64,000 nucleotides of DNA from Maricaulis maris (GTDB lineage Bacteria > Pseudomonadota > Alphaproteobacteria > Caulobacterales > Maricaulaceae), in NCBI RefSeq assembly GCF_036322705.1, contig NZ_AP027270.1, positions 2,729,501 to 2,793,500 of the forward strand. Reading direction: 5' to 3'. The notes under the pieces were generated by a model. The model was not told where the DNA came from and did not search any database. It was given only the letters and a program-made list of their open reading frames with translations. The translations under genes were made by a program, and so were the position numbers. Below are positions 28,568 to 38,008 of the stretch, one piece after another (position 1 is the first letter of the stretch; the number at the start of each line of letters is the position of its first letter).

Positions 28568-29605
28568 ATGACTGTGCCGTCACGCCCTGACCGGCGGCAG
28601 CAGCTCGACGAGTTGCGCCGCCAGATACGGGCCCTGGACATGAGCGAAGCCGTGCCTGCGCCGCCGCAGGCCAAGCCGGATCGACCCGATCAGGACGGGA
28701 CCGGTGCGCGCATGGACCGGCTATCGGGTGAGGTCCCTGCCCCCGCTTCGGCAGCGGCGACCATCGGCGTCGACAATGACCGGACGGGTGACCGGGCGGG
28801 CGCCCAGACAGGCGGCAAGACGGGCGACAAGACAGGCGACAAGACAGGCCTGACCCGCGATGCGGCCCGGCACGGCGCCCACCCGCTCGAACTGGCGCCG
28901 GGTCTGCACGAGGTCTGTCCGGCCGGCTATCTCGACACGCCGGCCGCGCTGGCCGTGCAGGCCGGTCTGATGGCGACCCATCTGCGCGTCAGCGGACGGC
29001 AGCGCCCGGTGCTCTGGGTGCGCCGGTCGATGGGAACGGGGCAGGATTTCGGCCGGCCCTATCCGCCGGCCCTGGCGCAATGGGGGCTCGATCCCTCGCG
29101 CCTCATCCTGGTCGAGACCGGCAGCGAGGCCGACACGCTGTGGACACTGGAAGAAGGCCTGAAGGCCGGCGCCGTGGTGATCGGCGAGACCGGGCCCTCG
29201 GCCCGCTATGACCTTGTCGCCACCCGCCGGCTTGACCAGGCGGCGCGGCGGGCCGGGGCGCTGGCCCTGGTACTGCGACCGCATGACGGCGTCATGCCGA
29301 GCGCCGCGCTGAGCCGCTGGCGCATCGCCGCCCGCCCGTCCCCGGCACGGGCATGGACCGGCGCACGAGGGCTGCCGGGATTGGGAGAACCGCGGTTTCA
29401 CGCCGCCCTGGAACGGGTCAGGGGCGGCCCGCCACAGGATTACGAGATCGAGTGGAAGCATGCGTCGTTTCATGTCCTTGAACCTGCCCCGCTGGCCGAC
29501 CGACCGGCACCGGCCGAGCCACACGCCGACCCCGGAGTCTGGCCCGCAAACCGGCCCCGCATCGGCACGGCCTTCACCGGCCGGATTGTCCGCCTCACCG
29601 GATAA
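28568..29605 (+). CDS. imuA: ImuA, SulA/RecA-like mutasome accessory protein
   Basis: First gene of the SOS mutasome, 345 residues. The N-terminus is MTVPSRPDRRQQLDELRRQIRA-like up to residue 22; a low-complexity insertion containing 12-bp repeats (GGKTGDKTGDKTG, about residues 81-93) follows, then the RecA-like core (HEVCPAGYLDTPAALA, RPVLWVRRSMG, GLDPSRLILVE, VVIGET). ImuA interacts with ImuB and RecA and is needed for damage-induced mutagenesis. The region after the core (WKHASFHVLEP...) overlaps the imuB start by 146 nt. Confidence 0.88.
   Translation: MTVPSRPDRRQQLDELRRQIRALDMSEAVPAPPQAKPDRPDQDGTGARMDRLSGEVPAPASAAATIGVDNDRTGDRAGAQTGGKTGDKTGDKTGLTRDAARHGAHPLELAPGLHEVCPAGYLDTPAALAVQAGLMATHLRVSGRQRPVLWVRRSMGTGQDFGRPYPPALAQWGLDPSRLILVETGSEADTLWTLEEGLKAGAVVIGETGPSARYDLVATRRLDQAARRAGALALVLRPHDGVMPSAALSRWRIAARPSPARAWTGARGLPGLGEPRFHAALERVRGGPPQDYEIEWKHASFHVLEPAPLADRPAPAEPHADPGVWPANRPRIGTAFTGRIVRLTG
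28807..28850 (+). repeat. 12-bp in-frame tandem repeat in imuA
   Basis: Units ACAGGCGGCAAG, ACGGGCGACAAG and ACAGGCGACAAG start at 28808, encoding repeats of (T)GxK in the linker. They share the ACAGGCGA core with the repeat in moaC. Confidence 0.7.
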
Positions 29606-31154
29606 GCCTCGCCCGACCCGCCGGGTGGCGCCCTTCGCCCTCAGCCACACCACGACAGGCGGGGAGCGGCTCTACGCACTCGACGCCGAAGCCGCGCGCT
29701 GCGGCCTTCAGGTCGGTCAGTCCGTCTCGGACGCCAAGGCGCTCGAGCCGATGCTGCAGCTCCGCCCGGCCGATCCGGCCGGTGATATCCGCCGCCTGGC
29801 AGCGCTCGCCCGTGGCTGTGGTCGCTGGTCACCCTGGACCGCGCCTGATCCGGGACGCCCCGGCGAGGATGGCGTGCTGCTGGAGATCACCGGCTGCGCC
29901 CACCTGTTCGGCGGCGAGGACGCGCTGCTGGCCGAGACCCTCGGCGCCCTCAGGCGCCAGGGCCACAGCGCCCATGGTGCCATCGCGCCCACCATCGGCC
30001 TGGCCTGGGGGCTGGCCCGTCATGTCGCGCCCGGACGCCCGACCGGTCAGGTGATCACCGACGACATCACAACCGCGCTGGCGCCGCTGCCGGTCGCCGC
30101 CCTGCGCATTGGCGACACGGCCGCCACGCTGCGCCGCTTCGGCCTCAAGCGTATCGGCGACATCCTCGACCTGCCGCGCGCCAGCCTGACCCGCCGTTTC
30201 GGACGGGCGCTGGTCGACCGTCTCGACCAGGCGACCGGCCGGACCCGCGAAGTCCTCAACCCGCTGCAACCGGTCACCCCGTTTCGCGCCCGCACCCGCT
30301 ATGTCGATGCCCTGCTCCTGCTCGACGGGCTGAAACAGGGCGTGCACGATACCGCGACCGGCCTGTGCGAAGCGCTGGAACAGGCCGGCCGCGGGGTGAC
30401 CCGGCTCGACCTCCATCTCTTTCGCGTCGACGGCAAGACCCACCTCCTCACCCTCGGCACCGCCGCGCCGGCCCGCGACGCCCGCCATATCGCCCGCCTG
30501 TTCAACGAGAAGCTCGACCGGGCCGAGATCGATATCGGTTTCGGCATCGAGATGATCGAGCTGACCGCCCGGGCCACCGACCGGCTCGGCGAACGCCAGG
30601 ACGGGCTGGTCGATGATGGCCGGATCGACGAGACCGATCTTGCCCGCCTGACCGACCGGCTGGTTGTCCGTCTCGGCGAGAGCAAGGTCCAGCGGGCCGC
30701 CCGTCGCGCCAGCCACCAGCCCGAGCGCGCGGCGCTCTGGCGCCCGGCCATGAACGCGTCGGTCCACGCCATGCCGGCGCGTGCCGGTTCCGGCCGCTCG
30801 ATGCTCGCGGTTGCCGAACCGGTGCCGACGGGCGCCCTCCTGCCGCCGCCCTGCCGTCCGCTGCTCATCCTCGCCCGTCCGGAACCGGCCGAGGCCGTCG
30901 CCGAGATCCCCGACGGGCCGCCGCGCAGCTTTGTCTGGCGCCGGGTGCGCCACCAGGTCGACCGCGCCGAAGGCCCCGAACGCCTGGCCCCGGAGTGGTG
31001 GCGCGAGGGCCTCTGGCAAGCAGAGCGCCCGGCCCGGACCCGCGACTATTTCCGCGTCGAAACCCGCGAGGGTCGCCGGTTCTGGCTCTACCGCGACGGC
31101 CTCTACGGCCTGGAAACCACCCGCCCCCAATGGTTCGTCCACGGTGCGTCATGA
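29460..31154 (+). CDS. imuB: ImuB, catalytically inactive Y-family polymerase homolog
   Basis: Mutasome scaffold of 564 residues. It starts MRRFMSLNLPRWPTDR, the family's usual beginning, so the long overlap with imuA appears real. The palm/fingers region (FALSHTTTGGERLYALDAEA...) lacks the paired acidic residues of active Y-family polymerases. The helix-hairpin-helix region (FGLKRIGDILDLPRASLTRRFG) and little-finger-like C-terminus follow. In known systems ImuB bridges the beta clamp, ImuA and DnaE2. The stop overlaps the dnaE2 start as ATGA. Confidence 0.92.
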   Translation: MRRFMSLNLPRWPTDRHRPSHTPTPESGPQTGPASARPSPAGLSASPDKPRPTRRVAPFALSHTTTGGERLYALDAEAARCGLQVGQSVSDAKALEPMLQLRPADPAGDIRRLAALARGCGRWSPWTAPDPGRPGEDGVLLEITGCAHLFGGEDALLAETLGALRRQGHSAHGAIAPTIGLAWGLARHVAPGRPTGQVITDDITTALAPLPVAALRIGDTAATLRRFGLKRIGDILDLPRASLTRRFGRALVDRLDQATGRTREVLNPLQPVTPFRARTRYVDALLLLDGLKQGVHDTATGLCEALEQAGRGVTRLDLHLFRVDGKTHLLTLGTAAPARDARHIARLFNEKLDRAEIDIGFGIEMIELTARATDRLGERQDGLVDDGRIDETDLARLTDRLVVRLGESKVQRAARRASHQPERAALWRPAMNASVHAMPARAGSGRSMLAVAEPVPTGALLPPPCRPLLILARPEPAEAVAEIPDGPPRSFVWRRVRHQVDRAEGPERLAPEWWREGLWQAERPARTRDYFRVETREGRRFWLYRDGLYGLETTRPQWFVHGAS

Positions 31155-34100
31155 CCCGCCCGTTTGCCGAACTGCTGACGGCCAGCAATTTCACCTTCCT
31201 GACCGGGGCCTCGCATCCTGACGAGATGGTGGCCCAGGCCCGGGCGCTGGGCCTCGCGGCGATCGGCCTGGCCGACCGCAACAGCTTTGCCGGCATGGTG
31301 CGGGCACACCTGGCGGCAAAGGATGCCGGCATCCCGCTGGTGGTCGGCACCCGGCTGGTGACACGCTGCGGTCTGGAGATCGCGGCCTATCCGACCGATC
31401 TCGACGCCTGGGCCCGCCTGACCCGGCTGCTCACCGATGCCAATTTCGCGGCCCGCAAGGGCGATTGCGAGCTGCACGCCGACGCCGTCGCTTCCGCCTC
31501 GCACGGCCAGGTCCTGCTGATCATCCCGCCGTGCGAACCGGACCAGGCCTGGCAGGACCGGGTCGCCGCCCTGCTGCCGACGCTGAAGGGCGAGACCCAT
31601 CTGGTGCTGACGCGCTGGTTTGACGGCCGCGATGGCGAGCGCCTGCATCGCCTGTCCCGGCTGGCGACCGACTGGGGCCTGACCACGGTGGCCAGCACCG
31701 ACGCGCGCTATCATGCGCCCGGCCGCAAGCCGCTGGCCGATGTGGTCACCTGTATCCGCGAGCATGTCCGCATCGACGAGGCCGGTTTTCACCTCGCCGC
31801 CAATGCCGAGCGCCATCTCAAGCCGGCGGCCGAGATCTACCGACTGTTCGACGGATATGAGGAGGCGGTGGCGCGCTCGGTCACCATCGCCCGCCGCCTC
31901 ACCTTCGCGCTCGACGCGCTGGTCTATCAATATCCCGACGAGGTGATCGGCGAGAACGAGACCCCGAACGAGACCCTGCGCCGGCTCGCCGCCGAGGGCT
32001 TGCGCAACCGCTACCCCGCCGGCGCACCGGACAAGATCGAGGCCGCCGTGGCGCGCGAACTCGATCTCATCGAAGACCTCGACTACCCGTCCTATTTCCT
32101 CACCGTCCAGGACGTCATCCGCTTTGCCCGCTCGCGCGGCATCCTGTGCCAGGGACGCGGTTCGGCGGCCAATTCGGCCGTCTGTTTCGCCATCGGTGTC
32201 ACCGAGGTCGACCCGGACCGGATCGATCTCCTGTTCGAGCGCTTTGTTTCGGCCGAACGCGGCGAGCCGCCTGATATCGATGTCGATTTCGAGCACAGCC
32301 GCCGCGAGGAGGTGATCCAGTATGTCTACGAGAAATACGGGCGCCGCCGCGCCGCCATGACGGCGACGGTGAACTGCTATCGCCCGCGCGGCGCGATCCG
32401 CGAGGTCGGCAAGGTGTTCGGCCTGTCCGGCGACGTCATTTCAGCGCTGTCGAAAAGCCTGTGGGGCTGGTCCTCCGGCGAGATCCAGGAAAGCCGCATC
32501 CGCGACGAGCTGGGTCTCGATCCGGACAGCCCGGCGCTGGCAATGACGCTGCGCTATGCGCGCGAGCTGATGGGCTTTCCGCGCCATCTCGCCCAGCATC
32601 CCGGCGGCTTCGTGATGACCCGGGCAAGGCTCGACGCGATCGTGCCGCTGCACAATGCCGCCATGCCCGAACGCACCATGCTGGAATGGGACAAGGAGGA
32701 TATCGACGCGCTCGGCCTCATGAAGGTCGATGTGCTGGGCCTGGGCATGCTGACCTGTGTCGCCCGCGCCTTCGACCTCCTCGCCACCCATCACGGCCGC
32801 CACCTGACCATGGCCACCATCCCGGCCGAGGACCCGCGCGTCTATGACATGATCTGCAAGGCCGACACGGTCGGCGTCTTCCAGATCGAGAGCCGGGCCC
32901 AGATGACCATGCTGCCGCGGCTGCGGCCGCGCACCTTCTACGACCTGGTGATCGAGGTCGCCATTGTTCGCCCCGGCCCTATCCAGGGCGATATGGTCCA
33001 CCCCTATCTGCGCCGGCGACGCGGCGAGGAGACGGTCGAGTTTCCGTCCAGGGAGCTCGAGGAGGTGCTGGGCAAGACGCTCGGCGTGCCGCTTTTCCAG
33101 GAGCAGGCGATGCGGATCGCCATTGTCGCGGCCGGCTTCACCCCGTCAGAGGCCGACAAGCTGCGCCGCTCCATGGCCGCCTTCCGGCGTTCGGGGACGA
33201 TCCATGAAATGGGCCGGAAACTGATGCACGGCATGATCGCCAATGGCTATGAGCCGGACTTTGCCGAGCGCTGCTTCAAACAGCTCGAAGGCTTTGGTGA
33301 GTACGGCTTTCCGGAAAGCCACGCCGCCAGCTTCGCCCTCATCGTCTATGTCTCGTGCTGGCTGAAACATTATTATCCCGACGTCTTCCTCGCCGCCCTC
33401 CTGAACAGCCAGCCCATGGGCTTTTACGCCCCGGCCCAGCTGGTCCGCGATGCCCGCGAACACGGCGTCGAGGTGCGTCCGCCCGACATCAATCACTCCG
33501 ACTGGGATGCGACCCTGGAGGAGACCGACATTCCGCGACGGGACGGTACCGGCATGCGCTATGCCGTGCGTCTGGGCCTGCGCCAGATCAAGGGCATGCG
33601 GGAACCCGCTGCCGCCCGGCTGGTCGCTGCCCGCCAGGCCGGGGGCACCTATCACAGCCTCGCCGATCTGGCCCGCCGCGCCCGCCTCGACAAGGGCTCG
33701 CTCGACCGGCTGGCCAATGCCGACGCCGTCGGCTCGCTGGCGATGGACCGGCGCAAGGCCAGCTGGACCGCCCTCGCTGAAGCCGGCAAGCCGCTGCCCC
33801 TGTTCGACCGCACCGACAGCTGGGGCGCGGAACATCCCGTCGCCCTGCCCGAGCTGACCGGCGGTGAGCAGGTCGCCCAGGACTACGCCACGCTGCGCCT
33901 GTCGCTGAAGGCCCATCCGCTCAGCTTCTTTCGTGGCGAGCTGGCCGAGAGCGGGCATGTGCCGTGCGCGGCCCTGGCGGATATGCGCGATGGCCGCTGG
34001 GTCACCCTGGCCGGGCTGGTGCTGGTGCGCCAGCGTCCCGGCTCGGCCTCGGGCGTCATCTTCGCCACGCTGGAGGACGAGACCGGCATCGCCAATGTGA

Positions 34101-34399
34101 TCGTCTGGCCGAGCTGTTTCGAACGCCATCGCCGCATCGTCATGGCGTCAAAACTGCTCGGCGTCACCGGGCGGGTGCAAAAGGAAGGCGCGGTCATCCA
34201 TGTCGTCGCCAGCCGTCTGACCGACCAGAGCTGGCGCCTCGCGGCGCTGGCCGACGGCGAAAACTTTTCCGAAGCCCTCGCCCACGCCGACGAAATCGCC
34301 CGCCCCGGCGCCGACCCCAGAACCGTCGCCCTCTACCGCCGCGTCATGCAGGGCGAACGGCTGGAGGATATCCTGCCGAAAAGCCGGGATTTTCATTGA
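31151..34399 (+). CDS. dnaE2: error-prone DNA polymerase III alpha subunit DnaE2
   Basis: Polymerase of 1082 residues that performs translesion synthesis after SOS induction. The N-terminal PHP domain begins FAELLTASNFTFLTGASHP. The catalytic palm carries GRGSAANSAVCFAIGVT and PDIDVDFEHSRREEVIQYV. Fingers and tandem HhH follow (LKGFGEYGFPESHAASFA-like; LRQIKGMREPAAARLV), then the C-terminal OB domain (VTLAGLVLVRQRP). The start is fixed by the ATGA overlap with imuB. It is controlled by the LexA box before imuA. Confidence 0.95.
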   Translation: MTRPFAELLTASNFTFLTGASHPDEMVAQARALGLAAIGLADRNSFAGMVRAHLAAKDAGIPLVVGTRLVTRCGLEIAAYPTDLDAWARLTRLLTDANFAARKGDCELHADAVASASHGQVLLIIPPCEPDQAWQDRVAALLPTLKGETHLVLTRWFDGRDGERLHRLSRLATDWGLTTVASTDARYHAPGRKPLADVVTCIREHVRIDEAGFHLAANAERHLKPAAEIYRLFDGYEEAVARSVTIARRLTFALDALVYQYPDEVIGENETPNETLRRLAAEGLRNRYPAGAPDKIEAAVARELDLIEDLDYPSYFLTVQDVIRFARSRGILCQGRGSAANSAVCFAIGVTEVDPDRIDLLFERFVSAERGEPPDIDVDFEHSRREEVIQYVYEKYGRRRAAMTATVNCYRPRGAIREVGKVFGLSGDVISALSKSLWGWSSGEIQESRIRDELGLDPDSPALAMTLRYARELMGFPRHLAQHPGGFVMTRARLDAIVPLHNAAMPERTMLEWDKEDIDALGLMKVDVLGLGMLTCVARAFDLLATHHGRHLTMATIPAEDPRVYDMICKADTVGVFQIESRAQMTMLPRLRPRTFYDLVIEVAIVRPGPIQGDMVHPYLRRRRGEETVEFPSRELEEVLGKTLGVPLFQEQAMRIAIVAAGFTPSEADKLRRSMAAFRRSGTIHEMGRKLMHGMIANGYEPDFAERCFKQLEGFGEYGFPESHAASFALIVYVSCWLKHYYPDVFLAALLNSQPMGFYAPAQLVRDAREHGVEVRPPDINHSDWDATLEETDIPRRDGTGMRYAVRLGLRQIKGMREPAAARLVAARQAGGTYHSLADLARRARLDKGSLDRLANADAVGSLAMDRRKASWTALAEAGKPLPLFDRTDSWGAEHPVALPELTGGEQVAQDYATLRLSLKAHPLSFFRGELAESGHVPCAALADMRDGRWVTLAGLVLVRQRPGSASGVIFATLEDETGIANVIVWPSCFERHRRIVMASKLLGVTGRVQKEGAVIHVVASRLTDQSWRLAALADGENFSEALAHADEIARPGADPRTVALYRRVMQGERLEDILPKSRDFH

Positions 34400-34634
34400 G
34401 GGAGGGGCGCTCACGCGCCCTTGACCTGGAAAACCGGATACGGCGAGGTCCCGGCAAGCGATGAATGAAGTCGTGAGCGCCGGGGCGCCACGCCGAAATG
34501 CGTGCGACGGCCAGGACGCCAGCCTCACCATCGCCCCTGCAATAACGGCAATTCATAACGTGTCCGATTTCGGTTGAGTTCGGGACGCGGATCGGGGCAG
34601 GACGACCCGACGACACAAGGAGGGCGACACAGCC

Positions 34635-35099
34635 ATGGCAACTTCGGAATACACGCACGACGGCGGCTGCCGATGCGGTCAGTTACGCTTCCGGATGACC
34701 CCGCCGGCCCTGTTCACCGCCGCCTGCCATTGCCGCGGCTGCCAACGCATGAGTGGCGGCCCCTATTCGCTGACCGTGGCCGTGCCGGTGGACCGGTTTG
34801 AGGTGACCCGGGGCGAGCCCGTGATCGGCGGACTTCATGGCGCGGACATTACCCATTTTCACTGCGCGCATTGTCTGAGCTGGGTTTTCACCCGCCCCAC
34901 CGGCATGGATTTCGTGAATATCCGAACCCCCATGCTGGACGACCCGTCGGGCTTCACGCCCTTTCTGGAAACCTGCACGAAGGACCGGCTCGACGGCGTC
35001 ACGACCACGGTTCCGCACAGCTATGACGGCTTCCCGCCGATGGAGGATTTCGGTGACCTGCTGGCCGCCTATGCGGCCGGCCCTGGCAAAGCCGGGTAG
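34635..35099 (+). CDS. GFA-family (glutathione-dependent formaldehyde-activating-like) zinc protein
   Basis: Protein of 154 residues with the family's zinc ligands: GGCRCGQLRF (Cys12/Cys14), CHCRGCQ (about 31-36) and HFHCAHCLSWVF (about 76-79). The GFA/CENP-V fold binds two zinc ions; activity towards S-hydroxymethylglutathione is known for some members only. A GGAGG lies 11 nt upstream. It is an isolated gene. Confidence 0.9.
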   Translation: MATSEYTHDGGCRCGQLRFRMTPPALFTAACHCRGCQRMSGGPYSLTVAVPVDRFEVTRGEPVIGGLHGADITHFHCAHCLSWVFTRPTGMDFVNIRTPMLDDPSGFTPFLETCTKDRLDGVTTTVPHSYDGFPPMEDFGDLLAAYAAGPGKAG

Positions 35100-35507
35100 A
35101 GCGCCGCAGTCGGGAAGGAGGCGCTGGCGCACGCCCCGCCATACATCACTTGCCGGGAGAACCCGATACGGCCCGCTGGCTGACAAGTGATGTATGGACG
35201 GCTCCGCGCGAGGCGCGTCGCATCATTCCGCTATGTCAGGATGAAGAGGGACGTTGGCAGCAATGGCCTGTCGCAGACATGCGTTATGAAAAAAGCGTTT
35301 GGCTCTCACCATCTCGTTCCATCTCCGTGGTTTGCAGCTTGGCTCGCACACGCTTTGCTTCATCCACGGAACGCTGACCTATCGCGCATTGCATTCGGTC
35401 ACTCCGTCCAATTACCACGAGTAGCCAAGCCAACGGTCGATGGCCGGTCCAGGCCAAAACAATGGCGCCCCCACCGGCTCGTTAGCGCCAACGCGACCGC
35501 AACACCC
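35100..35507. other. 408-bp intergenic region of atypical composition
   Basis: No recognisable gene. The left part holds a perfect 13-bp inverted repeat (separate entry). The part from about 35225 to 35480 is visibly less GC-rich than the rest of the window (GCGTTATGAAAAAAGCG, TTGCTTCATCCACGG). It contains short open frames in both directions, none with a family resemblance or a proper ribosome site. It may be a remnant of acquired DNA. Confidence 0.5.
35140..35196. repeat. perfect 13-bp inverted repeat with 31-nt spacer
   Basis: CATACATCACTTG (35140-35152) and CAAGTGATGTATG (35184-35196). There is no T-tract, so it is not a typical terminator. It marks the left border of the atypical stretch. 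Confidence 0.75.
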
Positions 35508-36278
35508 CTACCCCTTCTTCGGCCACCACGGCACGAACCCCGGCGTCCGCGCCACATAGTCCGCATAGCCGGGGCGGCTTTCGTGGAGGTTTTTCTCCAG
35601 CAGGGCGGCGCCCGACCATTTGACCAGGGTGAAGGTCAGGAAGAGCGGGCCGGCCACGGTCCACCAGCCGGTGCCGTCGCTGACCGCGACCAGCCAGATG
35701 CCCCAGAAGACGCAGGCGTCGCCGAAATAATTCGGGTGGCGGGTATAGCGCCACAGGCCCTGGTCCATGACCTGGCCGGCATTGGCCGGGTCGGCCTTGA
35801 AGCGCGACAGCTGGTAGTCGCCGATGGTCTCGAACAGGAAGCCGGTGAGGAAGAGGGCGAGACCGATCAGGCTCATCGCATTGATCGGCTGGCCGGCCTC
35901 CATCACGCCATGCTGGACCGGCAGGGCGACCAGCCAGAGCAGGACGCCCTGCATGAGGAAGACGGTGACAAGGACGAAGACATGCACATTGCCCCGGGCC
36001 CGGGCCATCAGCGCCTGGTAACGCTTGTCGGCACCCTCGTGACGCCAGCGCCGGAACAGGTGGGCGCCGAGCCGCAAGGACCACATCGCCACCATGGGCA
36101 GGATGATCGAGACGCCAGCACTGACGCCGACAAAGGCCAGCGAGGTCAAGGCGAGGAAGAGAAAGCCGAGCGGCCAGACACTATCGACGTAGGACGGATC
36201 CTTGCGGGCAATCGAGAAGGGCCAGAGGAGGACCATCACGCCAAGCATGAGGGCCAGGTTGAGCCAGTAAGGTGCCAT
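35508..36278 (-). CDS. DUF1295 membrane protein (steroid 5-alpha-reductase/ICMT-like fold)
   Basis: Protein of 256 residues with about six TM segments. The C-terminal signature LWRYTRHPNYFGDACVFWG, then LEKNLHESRPGYADYVARTPGFVPW, is diagnostic of DUF1295. Relatives include NADPH-dependent steroid and fatty-enoyl reductases and isoprenylcysteine methyltransferases; the bacterial substrate is unknown. It follows the symporter gene on the same strand with a 29-nt gap. Confidence 0.88.
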   Translation of the reverse strand: MAPYWLNLALMLGVMVLLWPFSIARKDPSYVDSVWPLGFLFLALTSLAFVGVSAGVSIILPMVAMWSLRLGAHLFRRWRHEGADKRYQALMARARGNVHVFVLVTVFLMQGVLLWLVALPVQHGVMEAGQPINAMSLIGLALFLTGFLFETIGDYQLSRFKADPANAGQVMDQGLWRYTRHPNYFGDACVFWGIWLVAVSDGTGWWTVAGPLFLTFTLVKWSGAALLEKNLHESRPGYADYVARTPGFVPWWPKKG

Positions 36279-36307
36279 GATGATCTCTCGCTTGTGTGGA
36301 GGGCAAT

Positions 36308-38008
36308 CTAGGGTGCGCGGATGCGTTCGACCAGCTCGCGCACGTCGGGCGGCGGGGCGGGGGTGAGCAGGGAGACCGTCACCGAAACAATGAAGCTGAT
36401 CACCATGCCGATCGTGCCGAAGCCCTCCGGCGAGACACCGAGGATCCAGTGTTCCGCATCATTGGGGATCCAGCCGAAGATCTTGTAGGTCAGGATATAG
36501 GCGCCGGTGACGAGAAGGCCGGTGACCATGCCGGCGATCGCGCCTTCCTTGCTCATGCGCTGCCAGAAAATGCCCAGCAGGATGGCCGGGAAGAAGCTGG
36601 CGGCGGCCAGTCCGAAGGCCAGCGCCACGACCGAGGCGACAAAGCCGGGTGGATAGATCCCGGCGAGGATGGCGATCAACACCGCCCCGGTCGCCGACAA
36701 CCGGGCGATCAGGAGCTCCTGCCTGTCGGTCATCGATTTGAACAACACCTTGCGACACAGGTCGTGCGAGATCGAGGACGAGATGACCAGCAACAGGCCG
36801 GCCGCCGTCGACAGCGCCGCGGCGATACCGCCGGCCACGACCAGCCCGATCACCCAGCCGGGAAGATTGGCGATCTCCGGATTGGCGAGCACAAAGATGT
36901 CGCGATTGAGCGTGGTGACCTCATTGACCTCGGGGTCGGCGCGATACTGGATCCGGCCATCGCCATTGCGGTCCTCGAAACCGAGAAGCCCCGTCGTCTC
37001 CCAGCGGTGGAACCAGTCCGGCGTTTCGCTTTCACCCTCGGCCAGCACCGTCGTGTCGACATCATAGACGCTCTCATTGACCGTCTCGATGAAATTGGTC
37101 CGGGCGAAGACCGCCACGGCCGGCGCGGTGAGGTAGAGGATGCCGATGAAGAGGAGCGCCCAGCCGGCGGATTTGCGGGCATCGGCGGCCTTGGGGACCG
37201 TGAAGAAGCGGATGATGACATGCGGCAGGCCGGCCGTGCCGGCCATCAGGGCCAGGGTGATGGCGAAGACGTCGAAGGTCGATTTCGAGCCGTCGGTATA
37301 GGGCGCGAAACCCAGCTCGGTGAGCATGCCGTCGAGCTTGACCAGGAGCGGCGTGCCGTCTGCGACATTACCGATGAAGCCGAGCTGGGGGATGGGCGAA
37401 CCGGTCAGCTGCAGCGAGATGAAGATGGCCGGCGTCATGAAGGCGAAGATCATCACGCAGTACTGGGCGACCTGGGTGTAGGTGATGCCCTTCATGCCGC
37501 CGAGCGTGGCATACATCAAAACCACCAGCCCGCCGATCACCACACCGGTCTCGACCGGGATTTCGAGGAAGCGCGAGAAGGCAATCCCGACGCCTTGCAT
37601 CTGTCCGGCGATATAGGTGAAGGAGATGAAGATGGCGCAGATCACCGCGACCACGCGGGCGGTATCGGAGTAATAGCGGTCGCCGATGAAGTCCGGCACG
37701 GTGAACTTGCCGAAACGCCGCAGATAGGGCGCCAGCAGCAGGGCCAGCAGGACATAGCCGCCGGTCCAGCCCATCAGGAAAACCGAGCCGTCAAAGCCGG
37801 AGAAGGCGATCAGTCCGGCCATCGACAGGAAGGAGGCCGCACTCATCCAGTCAGCCGCCGTCGCCATGCCGTTGAAGATTGGCGGGACATGGTGTCCGGC
37901 GACATAGAATTCATCGGTCGAGCCGACGCGCGAAGCGATCGCGATGCCGATGTAGAGCGCGAAGGAGGCGATGACGAAGAAGGCGGTCCAGAACAGGGTC
38001 ACGCTCAT
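36308..38008 (-). CDS. sodium:solute symporter (SSF, ActP-like large subunit)
   Basis: Membrane carrier of 566 residues with about 13 TM segments. SSF signatures include ATAADWMSAASFLSMAGLIA, FTVPDFIGDRYY and GIAAALSTAAGLLLVISSSISHD. A soluble insert of about 65 residues (FIETVNESVYDVDTTVLAEG through DRNGDGRIQYRADPE) lies between TM segments and resembles those of the subfamily paired with a DUF4212 subunit. It probably imports acetate or another small carboxylate with sodium. The ATG overlaps the DUF4212 stop by 4 nt. Confidence 0.93.
   Translation of the reverse strand: MSVTLFWTAFFVIASFALYIGIAIASRVGSTDEFYVAGHHVPPIFNGMATAADWMSAASFLSMAGLIAFSGFDGSVFLMGWTGGYVLLALLLAPYLRRFGKFTVPDFIGDRYYSDTARVVAVICAIFISFTYIAGQMQGVGIAFSRFLEIPVETGVVIGGLVVLMYATLGGMKGITYTQVAQYCVMIFAFMTPAIFISLQLTGSPIPQLGFIGNVADGTPLLVKLDGMLTELGFAPYTDGSKSTFDVFAITLALMAGTAGLPHVIIRFFTVPKAADARKSAGWALLFIGILYLTAPAVAVFARTNFIETVNESVYDVDTTVLAEGESETPDWFHRWETTGLLGFEDRNGDGRIQYRADPEVNEVTTLNRDIFVLANPEIANLPGWVIGLVVAGGIAAALSTAAGLLLVISSSISHDLCRKVLFKSMTDRQELLIARLSATGAVLIAILAGIYPPGFVASVVALAFGLAAASFFPAILLGIFWQRMSKEGAIAGMVTGLLVTGAYILTYKIFGWIPNDAEHWILGVSPEGFGTIGMVISFIVSVTVSLLTPAPPPDVRELVERIRAP

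Noticed and set aside
35470-35500. GTTAGCGCCAAC-like sequence as an integron attC core site
   Set aside because: The core does not fit GTTRRRY/RYYYAAC, and no integrase or cassette array is present.
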